Numbered from the stretch's first letter, positions 1 to 6,540 are shown. The stretch is 19,057 bases of DNA from JAGLWP01 sp964444095 (GCA_964444095.1 CAYUEW010000012.1:1-19057), one strand, 5' to 3'. Program-made: numbers and translations. Notes: generated from the sequence alone by a model not told the origin.

Positions 1-55
<55 letters not shown>

Positions 56-187
56 CTCTATAATATATATTTTTTTAAATAAAAGAAAAATCAAAAAATA
101 AAATTTTTTCCTTTTAAATGTTTCTATGAGAAACCAAGGGGTGGGTCCTTAACTATCATATTTTAAAATCTATATAGATTCACAGAA

Positions 188-198
188 AAGTTTATAAG
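188..198 (+). promoter_or_regulatory. TATA box of PRC-barrel gene
   Basis: TTTATAAG at 191-198, preceded by a purine-rich BRE-like GAAAAG, is centred about 25 nt before the ATG at 220. This fits an archaeal promoter that starts the transcript at or next to the start codon (leaderless). No Shine-Dalgarno sequence is present. Confidence 0.7.
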
Positions 199-219
199 TT
201 ATTTACTGTTAAATTTATC

Positions 220-480
220 ATGCAGGAAAATAAGAACATTTTTAGTACTCTTATAGGAAAAATGATTGTGACAAAAGAAGGAAAAAGATTGGGATTCCTC
301 AAAGATATAACTTTTGAAACTAAATCTGGAGAATTAATTAATATTGTTGTTAAAGATGCCTCTCCGTATACAAAAAACCTTAATTTAGAAAGAACAAATT
401 CAAATGAACTTTTAATACCTTATAGCGCGATAATAGCTATTGGGGATTTTGTTATAGTTTCAGAAGAAGATCTAATTTAA
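220..480 (+). CDS. PRC-barrel domain protein
   Basis: This 86-aa protein is essentially a single PRC-barrel domain. It opens with the signature pattern in which a short N-terminus leads into LIGKMIVTKEGKRLG, then a turn (FLKDITFE), a hydrophobic strand INIVVKD, and a final strand reading IPYSAIIAIGDFVIV. Stand-alone PRC-barrel proteins of 80-100 aa are common in archaea. The fold also occurs in RimM and photosynthetic reaction centre H subunits, and the small archaeal versions have been linked to RNA metabolism or division, but nothing here selects a role. The ATG at 220 is favoured because the TATA box lies 25 nt upstream. It is a single-gene unit followed by another leaderless gene on the same strand. 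Confidence 0.85.
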   Translation: MQENKNIFSTLIGKMIVTKEGKRLGFLKDITFETKSGELINIVVKDASPYTKNLNLERTNSNELLIPYSAIIAIGDFVIVSEEDLI

Positions 481-490
481 TTATCTAAAT

Positions 491-498
491 ATTTAAAA
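491..498 (+). promoter_or_regulatory. TATA box of the 521 gene
   Basis: ATTTAAAA is centred about 26 nt before the ATG at 521, only 11 nt after the stop of the upstream gene. This indicates a separate leaderless transcript rather than an operon. Confidence 0.65.
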
Positions 499-520
499 AC
501 TAATTTTTTATCTTAATAAA

Positions 521-940
521 ATGAGAATTGCTGGATTTAATTTTAAAAAAATAAGTGTGGAAAAAACAGGGGAGAAAGTAGAAGATTTAAAAGTTAATAC
601 TAAGGTAGATATTCCTAAAATGGAAGTCTTAAAACCAGAATTTATTAAAACAAAGGACGAATTGGTTCAAATTGATTTTACATATATCGTCAATTATGAA
701 CCTAACTTTGCAAAAATTGAAATCGTGGGGAATGTTATTGTGGCACTAGACCCCAAACAAGCAAGAGAGATTATAAAACAATGGGAGAATAAAGAAATGC
801 CCGACGAGTTAAGGTTAAGTTTGTTTAATGTTATCTTGAGAAAATCGAATATCAAGGCATTAGAATTGGAAGATGAATTAGGGTTGCCCCTCCATATACC
901 CTTCCCTCCTTTGAAAATAGATCGTAAAGAGAAAGAATAA
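521..940 (+). CDS. Conserved hypothetical protein, possibly SecB-like beta fold
   Basis: This 139-aa soluble protein has no signal peptide or membrane segment. Residues 1-35 form a basic N-terminus (FNFKKISVEK). Residues 45-85 alternate in a beta-strand pattern (LVQIDFTYIVNYEPNFAKIEIVG). A helical part follows (DPKQAREIIKQWENKEMP, then a helix ending NVILRKSNIKALELEDELG). The end is a proline-rich LPLHIPFPPLK. From memory, proteins with this layout of strands, a helix with a K-x-W motif and a C-terminal proline-rich tail recur in DPANN genomes as uncharacterised proteins, and the layout resembles the SecB-like fold. That comparison is inference. It has its own promoter and no operon partner that would suggest a role. 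Confidence 0.7.
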   Translation: MRIAGFNFKKISVEKTGEKVEDLKVNTKVDIPKMEVLKPEFIKTKDELVQIDFTYIVNYEPNFAKIEIVGNVIVALDPKQAREIIKQWENKEMPDELRLSLFNVILRKSNIKALELEDELGLPLHIPFPPLKIDRKEKE

Positions 941-951
941 TTCTAGAATAG

Positions 952-959
952 TTTAAAAA
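952..959 (+). promoter_or_regulatory. TATA box that decides the start of the winged-helix gene
   Basis: TTTAAAAA is centred 25-26 nt before the ATG at 981 but only about 19 nt before the alternative TTG at 975. With leaderless spacing elsewhere in this window at 25-28 nt, the ATG at 981 is preferred. Confidence 0.7.
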
Positions 960-980
960 TTACATTTCTTTATTTTGTAT

Positions 981-1253
981 ATGAGAATTTCAGAAACAAA
1001 GAAAGATAAAATTTCAGAGCAAATCTTAGCATTCTTATATTCTATCTCCCCTAAATTGGTCTTTAATTCATATATAGCTCAAGAAATTGCAAGAGATGAA
1101 GAATTTACAAAGATGTTGCTTTTGAAACTGAAAGAAAAGAAATTAGTGATGGAAGTGAATAAAAATCCCCAAGGAATTCCTTATATTAAAAGATCTAGAT
1201 GGAAAATTAGTGATGCAGCATATGAAGCATATGCCCAACATCAATCTCAATAA
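981..1253 (+). CDS. Small winged-helix DNA-binding protein
   Basis: This is a 90-aa single-domain protein starting MRISETKK. It shows a winged-helix pattern: helix 1 ISEQILAFLYSISP, helix 2 FNSYIAQEIA, recognition-helix region EFTKMLLLKLKEKKLV, then a wing with IPYIKRSRWKISDAAYEAY. The layout suits an archaeal transcription regulator of the ArsR/MarR-like superfamily, but no ligand-binding or cysteine motif is visible and the target is unknown. A TTG six bases upstream (975) would add two residues, but promoter spacing argues against it. It sits between the 139-aa hypothetical and a larger coiled-coil regulator, each with its own TATA box. Confidence 0.75.
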   Translation: MRISETKKDKISEQILAFLYSISPKLVFNSYIAQEIARDEEFTKMLLLKLKEKKLVMEVNKNPQGIPYIKRSRWKISDAAYEAYAQHQSQ

Positions 1254-1254
1254 A

Positions 1255-1263
1255 CTTTTTATA
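1255..1263 (+). promoter_or_regulatory. TATA box of the GACA-repeat regulator gene
   Basis: CTTTTTATA begins 1 nt after the stop codon of the upstream gene and is centred 25 nt before the ATG at 1284. It is therefore a leaderless promoter placed directly at the end of the preceding gene. Confidence 0.65.
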
Positions 1264-1283
1264 GTTCTTTACTACTTATTTTT

Positions 1284-1982
<699 letters not shown>

Positions 1983-2007
1983 CTAAGTTAATCCGTATAC
2001 CGAATAA

Positions 2008-2025
2008 TTTTTATCTCTCTCTTTT
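2008..2025 (+). terminator. Candidate T-rich terminator between convergent genes
   Basis: A T-rich stretch on the plus strand lies in the 41-nt gap between the two convergent regulator genes and reaches into the stop codon of the minus-strand gene. Archaeal termination commonly uses T-runs, so it could end the 1284 transcript. No stem is seen. Confidence 0.3.
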
Positions 2026-2635
2026 AAGGCCTAGAAGCTTTTTTCTTATCTTTAACTCTCACTTTCGTCTTTTTTAATAGTCTTTCTTTGATATTTTCTG
2101 GTATAAAAACCCTCTTTTTCCCATTTTTTTCAATAATTTCTTCTATTAAAGTCTCACTTTTCTGTTTTATTCTATTAATTTGGCCCCTAATAGTAGATCT
2201 TTCTTTACCTAACATTGCTGCTAAGTCATCATAACTCAATTTCATCTCTGTATTCAATAAAATCCATAAAATAGCCCTTTCTGTTATTGAAAATTGGGAT
2301 AAATTTGGTGTTTGAACAGCTGTTTGAACAGCTGTTTGAACAGGATAAACAGCCCCCTGTTCTTTAAACACCTGTTTAGTTTTAAGAATACCCCCCCTTG
2401 GTTTTATTTCATTCATAATTGAAAGCACATTTTTTACTCCTTCAAGATTTTCTTGCGTCGACGATAAAACAGATTTTATTTCTTCAATTTCTTTTTTTCT
2501 TAAATTTTTTTCAGAATCAAGGTGTTTAATCCATCCACTAACAGAATCCATATCTCGTTTAACATTTTCAAACCCTTTTCTAGTTTCTTCTTTAACTTCT
2601 TTAACTTCTTTTTTTCCACTTAACAACCAAAACAT
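2024..2635 (-). CDS. Coiled-coil / winged-helix regulator with QT-repeat linker
   Basis: This 203-aa protein has the same three-part plan as the convergent gene. Residues 1-75 form a long charged coiled coil (VKEVKEETRKGFENVKRDMD, then WIKHLDSEKN). Residues 76-112 are a flexible linker containing VQTAVQTAVQT at 99-109. Residues 116-182 form a winged helix (ITERAILWILL, YDDLAAMLGKERSTIRGQINRI, wing KNGKKRVFIP). The C-terminus is lysine-rich. The HTH parts of the two proteins align by eye (ITE start, tyrosine, LA/LS..L, S-S/T-IR, arginine-rich helix), so they look like diverged paralogs. The linker is encoded by three near-perfect 12-nt units. The ATG at 2635 is supported by a TATA box 26 nt upstream. 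DNA binding is inferred; the target is unknown. Confidence 0.78.
   Translation of the reverse strand: MFWLLSGKKEVKEVKEETRKGFENVKRDMDSVSGWIKHLDSEKNLRKKEIEEIKSVLSSTQENLEGVKNVLSIMNEIKPRGGILKTKQVFKEQGAVYPVQTAVQTAVQTPNLSQFSITERAILWILLNTEMKLSYDDLAAMLGKERSTIRGQINRIKQKSETLIEEIIEKNGKKRVFIPENIKERLLKKTKVRVKDKKKASRP
2311..2343. repeat. Tandem 12-nt repeat (TTTGAACAGCTG, 2.75 copies)
   Basis: TTTGAACAGCTG occurs twice perfectly and a third time almost complete. On the minus strand it encodes the VQTA units of the linker. Positions 2316-2335 match the palindrome ACAGCTGTTTAAACAGCTGT at 4193-4212 at 19 of 20 positions. A 12-nt unit changes linker length without shifting frame. Confidence 0.9.
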
Positions 2636-2656
2636 ACCTTTAATTAGGAAATGTTC

Positions 2657-2700
2657 TTTAAAAATCTTTCTTCTCGACGGAGAATTTTTTTAAAAATCTT
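2657..2700 (-). promoter_or_regulatory. Promoter region of the 2635 gene with duplicated TATA-like element
   Basis: The 12-bp word TTTAAAAATCTT occurs at 2657-2668 and again at 2689-2700. Read on the minus strand it gives a TATA element; the nearer copy is centred 26 nt before the ATG at 2635. The farther copy overlaps an imperfect inverted repeat with arms GGAGAA (2679-2684) and TTCTCC (2699-2704). The second copy might be a spare promoter or an operator. Confidence 0.55.
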
Positions 2701-2705
2701 CTCCA

Positions 2706-3520
2706 AAATGGTGAAAAAAGGAGTTATTTGTGAGCTTTTTTTGGGGTTTAAAGAAAAAAAGAAGGTAAACAGCCTGTTTAAACAACCACAAACAGCCACA
2801 TAAGAATAAAACAGTCAATAAATTTAACTAAGGCACCCTAAGTTCACAATCTTTTCTTGAGCCAATAAATAAAAGTGAAAAATTAATGAATCTGGCACCA
2901 TAAAAAGAAGAGTGAATAAATCAAAATTTTTAAAATTGAAAAGAGCGGGAAGGAGATTTAAAGAGGAACATAGAAAAGAACTTTGATTGCTAATTATCCT
3001 AACGTTAAGTTTTACGATTGCATTTTCTTGGAGGCGGACAACATTTGATTTGTTTTAGAGAGTTATGCAATTTTTTATAAGAACCCAAAATCCCCCCCTT
3101 TCTACAATCCTCGCGCCTTTAAGCATAGCTCTTTTTTCTTTCTTATCAATAAGATTAACTTCTCACCTTCTTAAAAAAGGCCCAACCGAAGATTAAATTT
3201 AAATGTTCTTTTGTGATAATTCAAACCTAACCATTAATTAGGGTTTATGTAAAGATCTTAGAGAATTCTCGGGGTTTAATTGACGAAATGGAGAACAAAA
3301 TTCCTAAAGAAGAACATAGCAGTTACATTAAATAGCTAAAATTTAGGAGTTAGAAAGATCCATTATGTTTTTATAGAGAGAATAATAATAGAAAGTCCCA
3401 CAAGAAAGAAATTGGTTTTGTTTAAATCACAAGAGATGATTAAAAGAGGAGAGTGCCACAAAAAATAAGATTTTTCTTAAGGTTTTTTATAAAAATCAGT
3501 CCTTTTTAGGTTATTCAACA
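2706..3520. other. Noncoding, repeat-bearing spacer of about 0.8 kb
   Basis: No ORF of reasonable length is present on either strand. The region holds CTGTTTAAACA (2774-2784), a half of the palindrome found at 4193. It also holds GGCACCCTAAGTTCAC (2832-2847), parts of which recur at 3539-3548 and 3575-3585, and looser relatives near 2889 and 3450 (ggcaccataaaaag, gtgccacaaaaaat). I see no tRNA, no RNase P or SRP RNA landmark and no recognisable decayed gene. It may be a control region or the remnant of an integrated element next to the recombinase. Confidence 0.5.
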
Positions 3521-3523
3521 TAA

Positions 3524-3585
3524 TATTTATATACTTAGGGCACCCTAAAAGAACGTGAACTAGCTCACAGGAGACCTAAGTTCAC
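3524..3585 (+). promoter_or_regulatory. Promoter and dyad-rich leader of the HAD/recombinase operon
   Basis: A TATA element (TATTTATATAC, 3524-3534) lies about 70 nt before the ATG at 3600, so the transcript should have a leader of about 45 nt, unlike the leaderless genes around it. Around the expected start lie TTAGGGCACCCTAA (3535-3548, arms with a 2-nt centre), GTGAACTAGCTCAC (3555-3568, near-perfect dyad) and GTTCAC (3580-3585), which pairs with GTGAAC at 3555-3560. These could be operator, recombinase-binding or RNA hairpin sites. Confidence 0.5.
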
Positions 3586-3599
3586 TTAATAAAGAGAGG

Positions 3600-4229
3600 A
3601 TGGCAATAAAAGCAATAGTTTTTGACATAGGGGACGTATTGCAAATAGGTAAACGTTCAAGAAAATCAATAGATGGACACCACCTCTTAGGGATACATTA
3701 TTTCATAGCAAAAAAATTAAAAATTTCTTTAGATCAATATTTTGATTCAATTGACATAACTTACGCAAAATCCATTGAAGGAACTATTCCAGAAAAAAAA
3801 GCATTAAAAATATTAGCAAACAATCTTAGAATTTCAGTTAAAAAGTTGAGGATACTTTTTGTAGGAGCATATAAAAGAAATTTCAAATTTAATACGTTTT
3901 TGTTCAAACAAGCAATTAAATTGAAAAAAGAAGGGTATAAAATCGCGATTCTTTCAGATCAATGGTATCTTTCAAGAGATGCTTTATTTTCAACAAAATT
4001 GAAGAAAGAATTTAAGCCAGCAATAATTTCTTGTAATGTTGGGGTAAGGAAGCCAAATCTCAAGAGTTATAGGTTACTTCTCAAAAAATTAAATCTTCCA
4101 GCAAAGAACTGTTTATTTATTGATAATCAAGAATGGAATCTTAAACCCGCTAGAAAATTGGGTATGAAAACAATTTTATATAAAAATAATAAACAGCTGT
4201 TTAAACAGCTGTCTAAAAAACTAAAATGA
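3600..4229 (+). CDS. HAD-superfamily (subfamily IA-like) hydrolase
   Basis: The 209-aa protein shows the HAD motifs in order. Motif I is VFDIGDVL with nucleophile Asp9; the second Asp of DxD is replaced by Gly, as in the DxG variants. Motif II is AILSDQ (Ser119). Motif III is GVRKPN (Lys151). Motif IV is LFIDNQEWNLKPA (Asp175, with Asn where a second acid is common). Residues 15-100 form the helical cap. Most relatives are phosphatases or dehalogenase-like hydrolases; the substrate here is unknown, and the DxG and DN variants leave the reaction open. Its stop overlaps the recombinase start (ATGA), so the two are translationally coupled. A GAGAGG lies directly against the ATG, too close to act as a ribosome site. 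Confidence 0.8.
   Translation: MAIKAIVFDIGDVLQIGKRSRKSIDGHHLLGIHYFIAKKLKISLDQYFDSIDITYAKSIEGTIPEKKALKILANNLRISVKKLRILFVGAYKRNFKFNTFLFKQAIKLKKEGYKIAILSDQWYLSRDALFSTKLKKEFKPAIISCNVGVRKPNLKSYRLLLKKLNLPAKNCLFIDNQEWNLKPARKLGMKTILYKNNKQLFKQLSKKLK
4193..4212. repeat. Perfect 20-bp palindrome upstream of the recombinase start
   Basis: ACAGCTGTTTAAACAGCTGT equals its own reverse complement, and each 8-bp half (ACAGCTGT) is itself palindromic. It lies in the last codons of the HAD gene, 13 nt before the recombinase ATG, and encodes part of a Lys/Gln/Leu-rich tail (KQLFKQLSKK). It matches 19 of 20 bases at 2316-2335. Confidence 0.9.
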
Positions 4230-4993
4230 CAGATTCAAAACCCCTTGGTGTGATTTACATACGTGTTTCAACAGAAGAACAAGCAAAGAAAGGAATTTCT
4301 CTAGCCGCACAAGAAGAGGCTCTTAAGAATTATGCGTCTGCTTTGGGCTATAATGTTTCTAAGATTTATAGAGAAGAAGGAAAATCTGGAAAAGACATCA
4401 AGGGCCGGCCAGAAATGAGACAACTTTTAGAAGATGCGCAAACTCACAAATTTCAAGCAATTTTTATTTACAAATTAGATAGATTTTCAAGAAGTTTGCG
4501 AGATTTGATAGATACAATTGAAAAACTAAAAGAATGGGGAATTGATTTTATTTCCTTACAGGATAAAATAGAGACCACTTCTGCGTCTGGAAAATTAATG
4601 TTTCACATAATTTCTGCATTTGCCGAGTTTGAAAGAAATGTTACAAGTGAGCGAACAAAATTCTCAATGGATAAACAAGCAAGAGATGGGAAAGTAGTCT
4701 CTCGAGCACCCTTTGGGTATAAATTAGAAAAAAAGAAACTTTTTAGGGCAGAAAAGGCATATCTTGTGGGAGAAATCTTTCAAGATTTTTTAAATCAAGA
4801 AATTAGTTTAACCAAACTAGCAAAGAAATATGGTTTTTCTGTTAATGGATTAAAGAAAATCTTGAAAAACCAAACCTATTTGGGTAAAATAAAATTTGAT
4901 GGACAAACTTATCAAGGAACCCACCCCCCATTGATTTCCTCAACACTGTTTAATCATGTTCAAAATAAAATAGAAAAATTGGGGATAAAATAA
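4226..4993 (+). CDS. Compact serine recombinase (resolvase/invertase family)
   Basis: The 255-aa protein has a complete resolvase catalytic domain (residues 7-150). It shows YIRVSTEEQ with Arg13 and nucleophile Ser15, GRPEM with Arg61, and LDRFSRS with Asp85, Arg86 and Arg89, followed by the long E helix (FHIISAFAEFERNVTSERT). Residues 155-250 resemble the Recombinase domain of large serine recombinases (APFGYK, an HTH around SLTKLAKKYGFSVNGLKKIL, then YLGKIKFDGQTYQGTHPPLIS). It ends there: the zinc-ribbon and coiled-coil regions of 450+ aa large serine integrases are absent. It should cut and rejoin DNA at short sites, for integration, excision or inversion. The start overlaps the HAD stop (ATGA). 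Its stop lies 2 nt from the convergent rpsI stop. Confidence 0.9.
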   Translation: MTDSKPLGVIYIRVSTEEQAKKGISLAAQEEALKNYASALGYNVSKIYREEGKSGKDIKGRPEMRQLLEDAQTHKFQAIFIYKLDRFSRSLRDLIDTIEKLKEWGIDFISLQDKIETTSASGKLMFHIISAFAEFERNVTSERTKFSMDKQARDGKVVSRAPFGYKLEKKKLFRAEKAYLVGEIFQDFLNQEISLTKLAKKYGFSVNGLKKILKNQTYLGKIKFDGQTYQGTHPPLISSTLFNHVQNKIEKLGIK

Positions 4994-4995
4994 GA

Positions 4996-5394
4996 TTATC
5001 TCTTAGAACTTTGTCGCTTACTTCTTGCCTTGCTATCTCCTGGTTTGCAAGTTTCTTTTCTTCTAACGTCTGCTACTAACATGTTTCTGTCGTAATCTAA
5101 AAAGGTGCTTGTAAGCTTTTTTGATTTGGAAAAAGTAGAAATCGCATTTGCTAAAGCAACCCTTGCCGCTTCTACCTGCCCTTTTTCTCCGCCCCCCTTG
5201 ACAGTAATTTCTGCATCAAATTTTAAACTTCCAATGATGTCTTGGGTAATCCTTAATGGTTCTTCAATTTTTAGTTTATCCAAGAAGTTTAGTGTTTGGT
5301 AATCTTTTTTATTGATTGTAATTTTCCCGGTTCCTTCTACAAGCACAGCTCTTGCAACAGCTGTTTTTCTTTTTCCTGAAGCAACTATTTTCAT
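4996..5394 (-). CDS. rpsI: 30S ribosomal protein uS9
   Basis: This 132-aa protein is archaeal uS9. It starts with the ASGKRKTAVARA segment, contains ITVKGGGEKGQVEAARVALA, and ends in the conserved basic tail KARSKRQSSKR, which reaches the P-site tRNA in the small subunit. Length is typical. It is the last gene of the eL18-ORF56-uL13-uS9 unit; its start overlaps the uL13 stop (ATGA) and a GGAGG lies 10 nt upstream. In many archaea rpoN and rpoK follow rpsI directly. Here the next gene is the convergent recombinase, 2 nt away, and rpoN lies elsewhere (12910). Confidence 0.97.
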   Translation of the reverse strand: MKIVASGKRKTAVARAVLVEGTGKITINKKDYQTLNFLDKLKIEEPLRITQDIIGSLKFDAEITVKGGGEKGQVEAARVALANAISTFSKSKKLTSTFLDYDRNMLVADVRRKETCKPGDSKARSKRQSSKR

Positions 5395-5795
5395 TGGAAT
5401 ATTTCCTCCACTTTCAGAATCTTACTTTTATAAGGGACCTTTGGTTTTCTACCCGCAAGAATTTTCTGCGATTTTTCATATTCTGTCGGAATACCCACGT
5501 AACATTTAAGTTTTTTGAAAGCTATTTTCCCTCTCCCCTCTCTATGGTTGGGTAACATTCCTCGCACAGCTCGCCTAACAATTTGTTCACTTAACCGAGA
5601 AACTTTTGGACCTTTCTGTCCACTTCCAACTTTACTTCTTTTTTCTTTAAAATCTTCTTGAATTCTTTTTTTATTTCCTGTGATTATAACCTTTTCACAA
5701 TTAACAATAGTCATATCTTCCCCTTCCAATAATTGCTTTGCCACAAAACTAGATAATCTTCCTAAGATTGCATCAGTACCATCCACAACTTTCAT
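5391..5795 (-). CDS. rplM: 50S ribosomal protein uL13
   Basis: At 134 aa this is archaeal uL13, an early-assembling large-subunit protein. Landmarks are VDGTDAILGRLSSFVAKQLL, VNCEKVIITG, the basic VRRAVRGMLPNHREGRGKIAF segment, and LKCYVGIP near the C-terminus. It is coupled at both ends: its ATG overlaps the stop of the 56-codon ORF and its stop overlaps the uS9 start, both as ATGA. A GGAGG about 9 nt before the ATG, inside the small ORF, gives it its own ribosome site. Confidence 0.97.
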   Translation of the reverse strand: MKVVDGTDAILGRLSSFVAKQLLEGEDMTIVNCEKVIITGNKKRIQEDFKEKRSKVGSGQKGPKVSRLSEQIVRRAVRGMLPNHREGRGKIAFKKLKCYVGIPTEYEKSQKILAGRKPKVPYKSKILKVEEIFQ

Positions 5796-5962
5796 TGCCT
5801 TTCCTCCGATCCCGAATAAAGAGGATAATAGCTTTTTATTATATTTGCAACCTCAAGAAGTATCTGGCTTTTTGGATCTACTTGTACCCTATATCCCTCT
5901 TCAGCTTTTCTAACTGCTTCTCTTATAGGTTCAATATCTAAATATTTGTTATTTATACTCAT
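5792..5962 (-). CDS. Hypothetical 56-aa protein between eL18 and uL13
   Basis: A 57-codon ORF fills the space between eL18 and uL13 exactly. Its ATG overlaps the eL18 stop and its TGA overlaps the uL13 ATG, both as ATGA. A GAGG lies 10 nt before its start. It begins MSINNKYLDIEPIREAV and ends SYYPLYSGSEERQ. Between these are a likely amphipathic helix (IREAVRKAEEGY), a VQVDPKSQ turn and a second helix (ILLEVANIIKSYY). It is acidic to neutral, unlike a ribosomal protein, and does not resemble RpoK or RpoN. Double overlap plus the lack of any other gene in the 171 nt argue that it is translated. I do not recognise the family; a role in ribosome assembly or operon control is only a guess from position. 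Confidence 0.7.
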   Translation of the reverse strand: MSINNKYLDIEPIREAVRKAEEGYRVQVDPKSQILLEVANIIKSYYPLYSGSEERQ

Positions 5963-6327
5963 TTTAATATCCTCATGTTTTTACCTTCTGGATTTTTTTT
6001 AATCTCTTCAAAGATATTTGAATATTCTATTCCTGCCTTTAACAATTTTTCCCTAGCTTTTTTAGAACAAGTCAAAGAAACAAGTTTGCCTTTTTTATTT
6101 ATCTCTCCTTGACTAAGAATTTTTCCTGGGATTACTAAGATTTCTTTTTCTTTCATTTCTTTGTTAATTTCTTCAAGGTTTAGATTTGCCCTATTTCTTC
6201 TAGGTCCTGCTAAAATCCCGGCAACTTCTAACCAAGCTTTACTTTTTTTAGCAGCAATTATTGTGTCAACTATCTCTTTGTCTGTTTTTCTTTGCAATTG
6301 TTTTTCTATTAATTGTTTTGATTTCAT
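5959..6327 (-). CDS. rpl18e: 50S ribosomal protein eL18 (L18e)
   Basis: The 122-aa protein matches archaeal eL18, with KTDKEIVDTIIAAKKSKAWLEVAGILAGPRRNRANLNLEEIN and the VIPGKILSQGEINKKGKLVSLTCSKKAREKLLKAG core typical of the uL15/eL18 family. It lies in its usual place downstream of rpoD, but a tRNA-Leu and a 90-nt leader are inserted before it, so the old uS13-to-uS9 operon is split. Its start has only a weak TATA-like element at leaderless distance. A better TATA lies further upstream, which would give a leader with a hairpin. It is followed without a gap by the 56-codon ORF. Confidence 0.93.
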   Translation of the reverse strand: MKSKQLIEKQLQRKTDKEIVDTIIAAKKSKAWLEVAGILAGPRRNRANLNLEEINKEMKEKEILVIPGKILSQGEINKKGKLVSLTCSKKAREKLLKAGIEYSNIFEEIKKNPEGKNMRILK

Positions 6328-6407
6328 TTTATTTCGTAAGAAGTATTAACTTCCCACTATTGCTTGCGCTCGCAGGTAGAAATTCGAATAATTATTGATT
6401 TATAAAA
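6328..6407 (-). promoter_or_regulatory. Putative structured leader of the eL18 operon
   Basis: On the minus strand a good TATA (plus-strand TTTATAAAA, 6399-6407) should start a transcript near 6377, leaving a leader of about 50 nt. That leader holds a GC-rich dyad-like stretch (6361-6374) and a perfect hairpin with arms GAAGT/ACTTC and a 4-nt loop (6340-6353). Ribosomal protein operons are often autoregulated through leader structures. Binding here is inference. A weaker TATA near 6344-6353 would instead make the gene leaderless. Confidence 0.4.
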
Positions 6408-6416
6408 CTATTGTTA

Positions 6417-6500
6417 TGCGGAAGCCAGGATTCGAACCTGAGTAAGCACTAAGCTAACAGATTTTGAGTCTGTCCCGTTTGACCACTCCGGCACTTCCGC
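6417..6500 (-). tRNA. tRNA-Leu(CAA)
   Basis: The minus strand folds as a class II tRNA. The acceptor stem is GCGGAAG/CTTCCGC with discriminator A at 6417, and there is a D-arm. The anticodon stem ACAGA/TCTGT has loop CTCAAAA, giving anticodon CAA (decodes UUG). A long variable arm (TAGCTTAGTGCTTACT region) and the T-arm with GGTTCGAATCC follow. A TATA box at 6523-6531 is 27 nt upstream. It has no encoded CCA. Outside the anticodon stem-loop it is identical to the tRNA-Leu at 14084-14167, in opposite orientation. Confidence 0.95.
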
Positions 6501-6540
6501 ATAGAATTAATCTCATTCTAGCATATAAAAAACTTTAGAA

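Noticed and set aside
975..980. TTG start for the small winged-helix gene
   Set aside because: TATA spacing of about 19 nt is out of line with the 25-28 nt seen elsewhere; the ATG at 981 fits.
2706..3520. RNase P RNA, SRP RNA or tRNA in the noncoding spacer
   Set aside because: None of the conserved landmarks (T-arm GGTTCGAATCC, RNase P core motifs, SRP apical loop) could be found on either strand.
5352..5370. AACAGCTGTT in rpsI as another recombinase or operator site
   Set aside because: It is only a 10-bp match, explained by conserved uS9 codons (Lys-Thr-Ala-Val), and lacks the TTTAAA-centred extension.
5105..5555. Plus-strand ORFs opposite rpsI and rplM
   Set aside because: They are antisense shadows of highly conserved ribosomal protein genes and have no recognisable domains.
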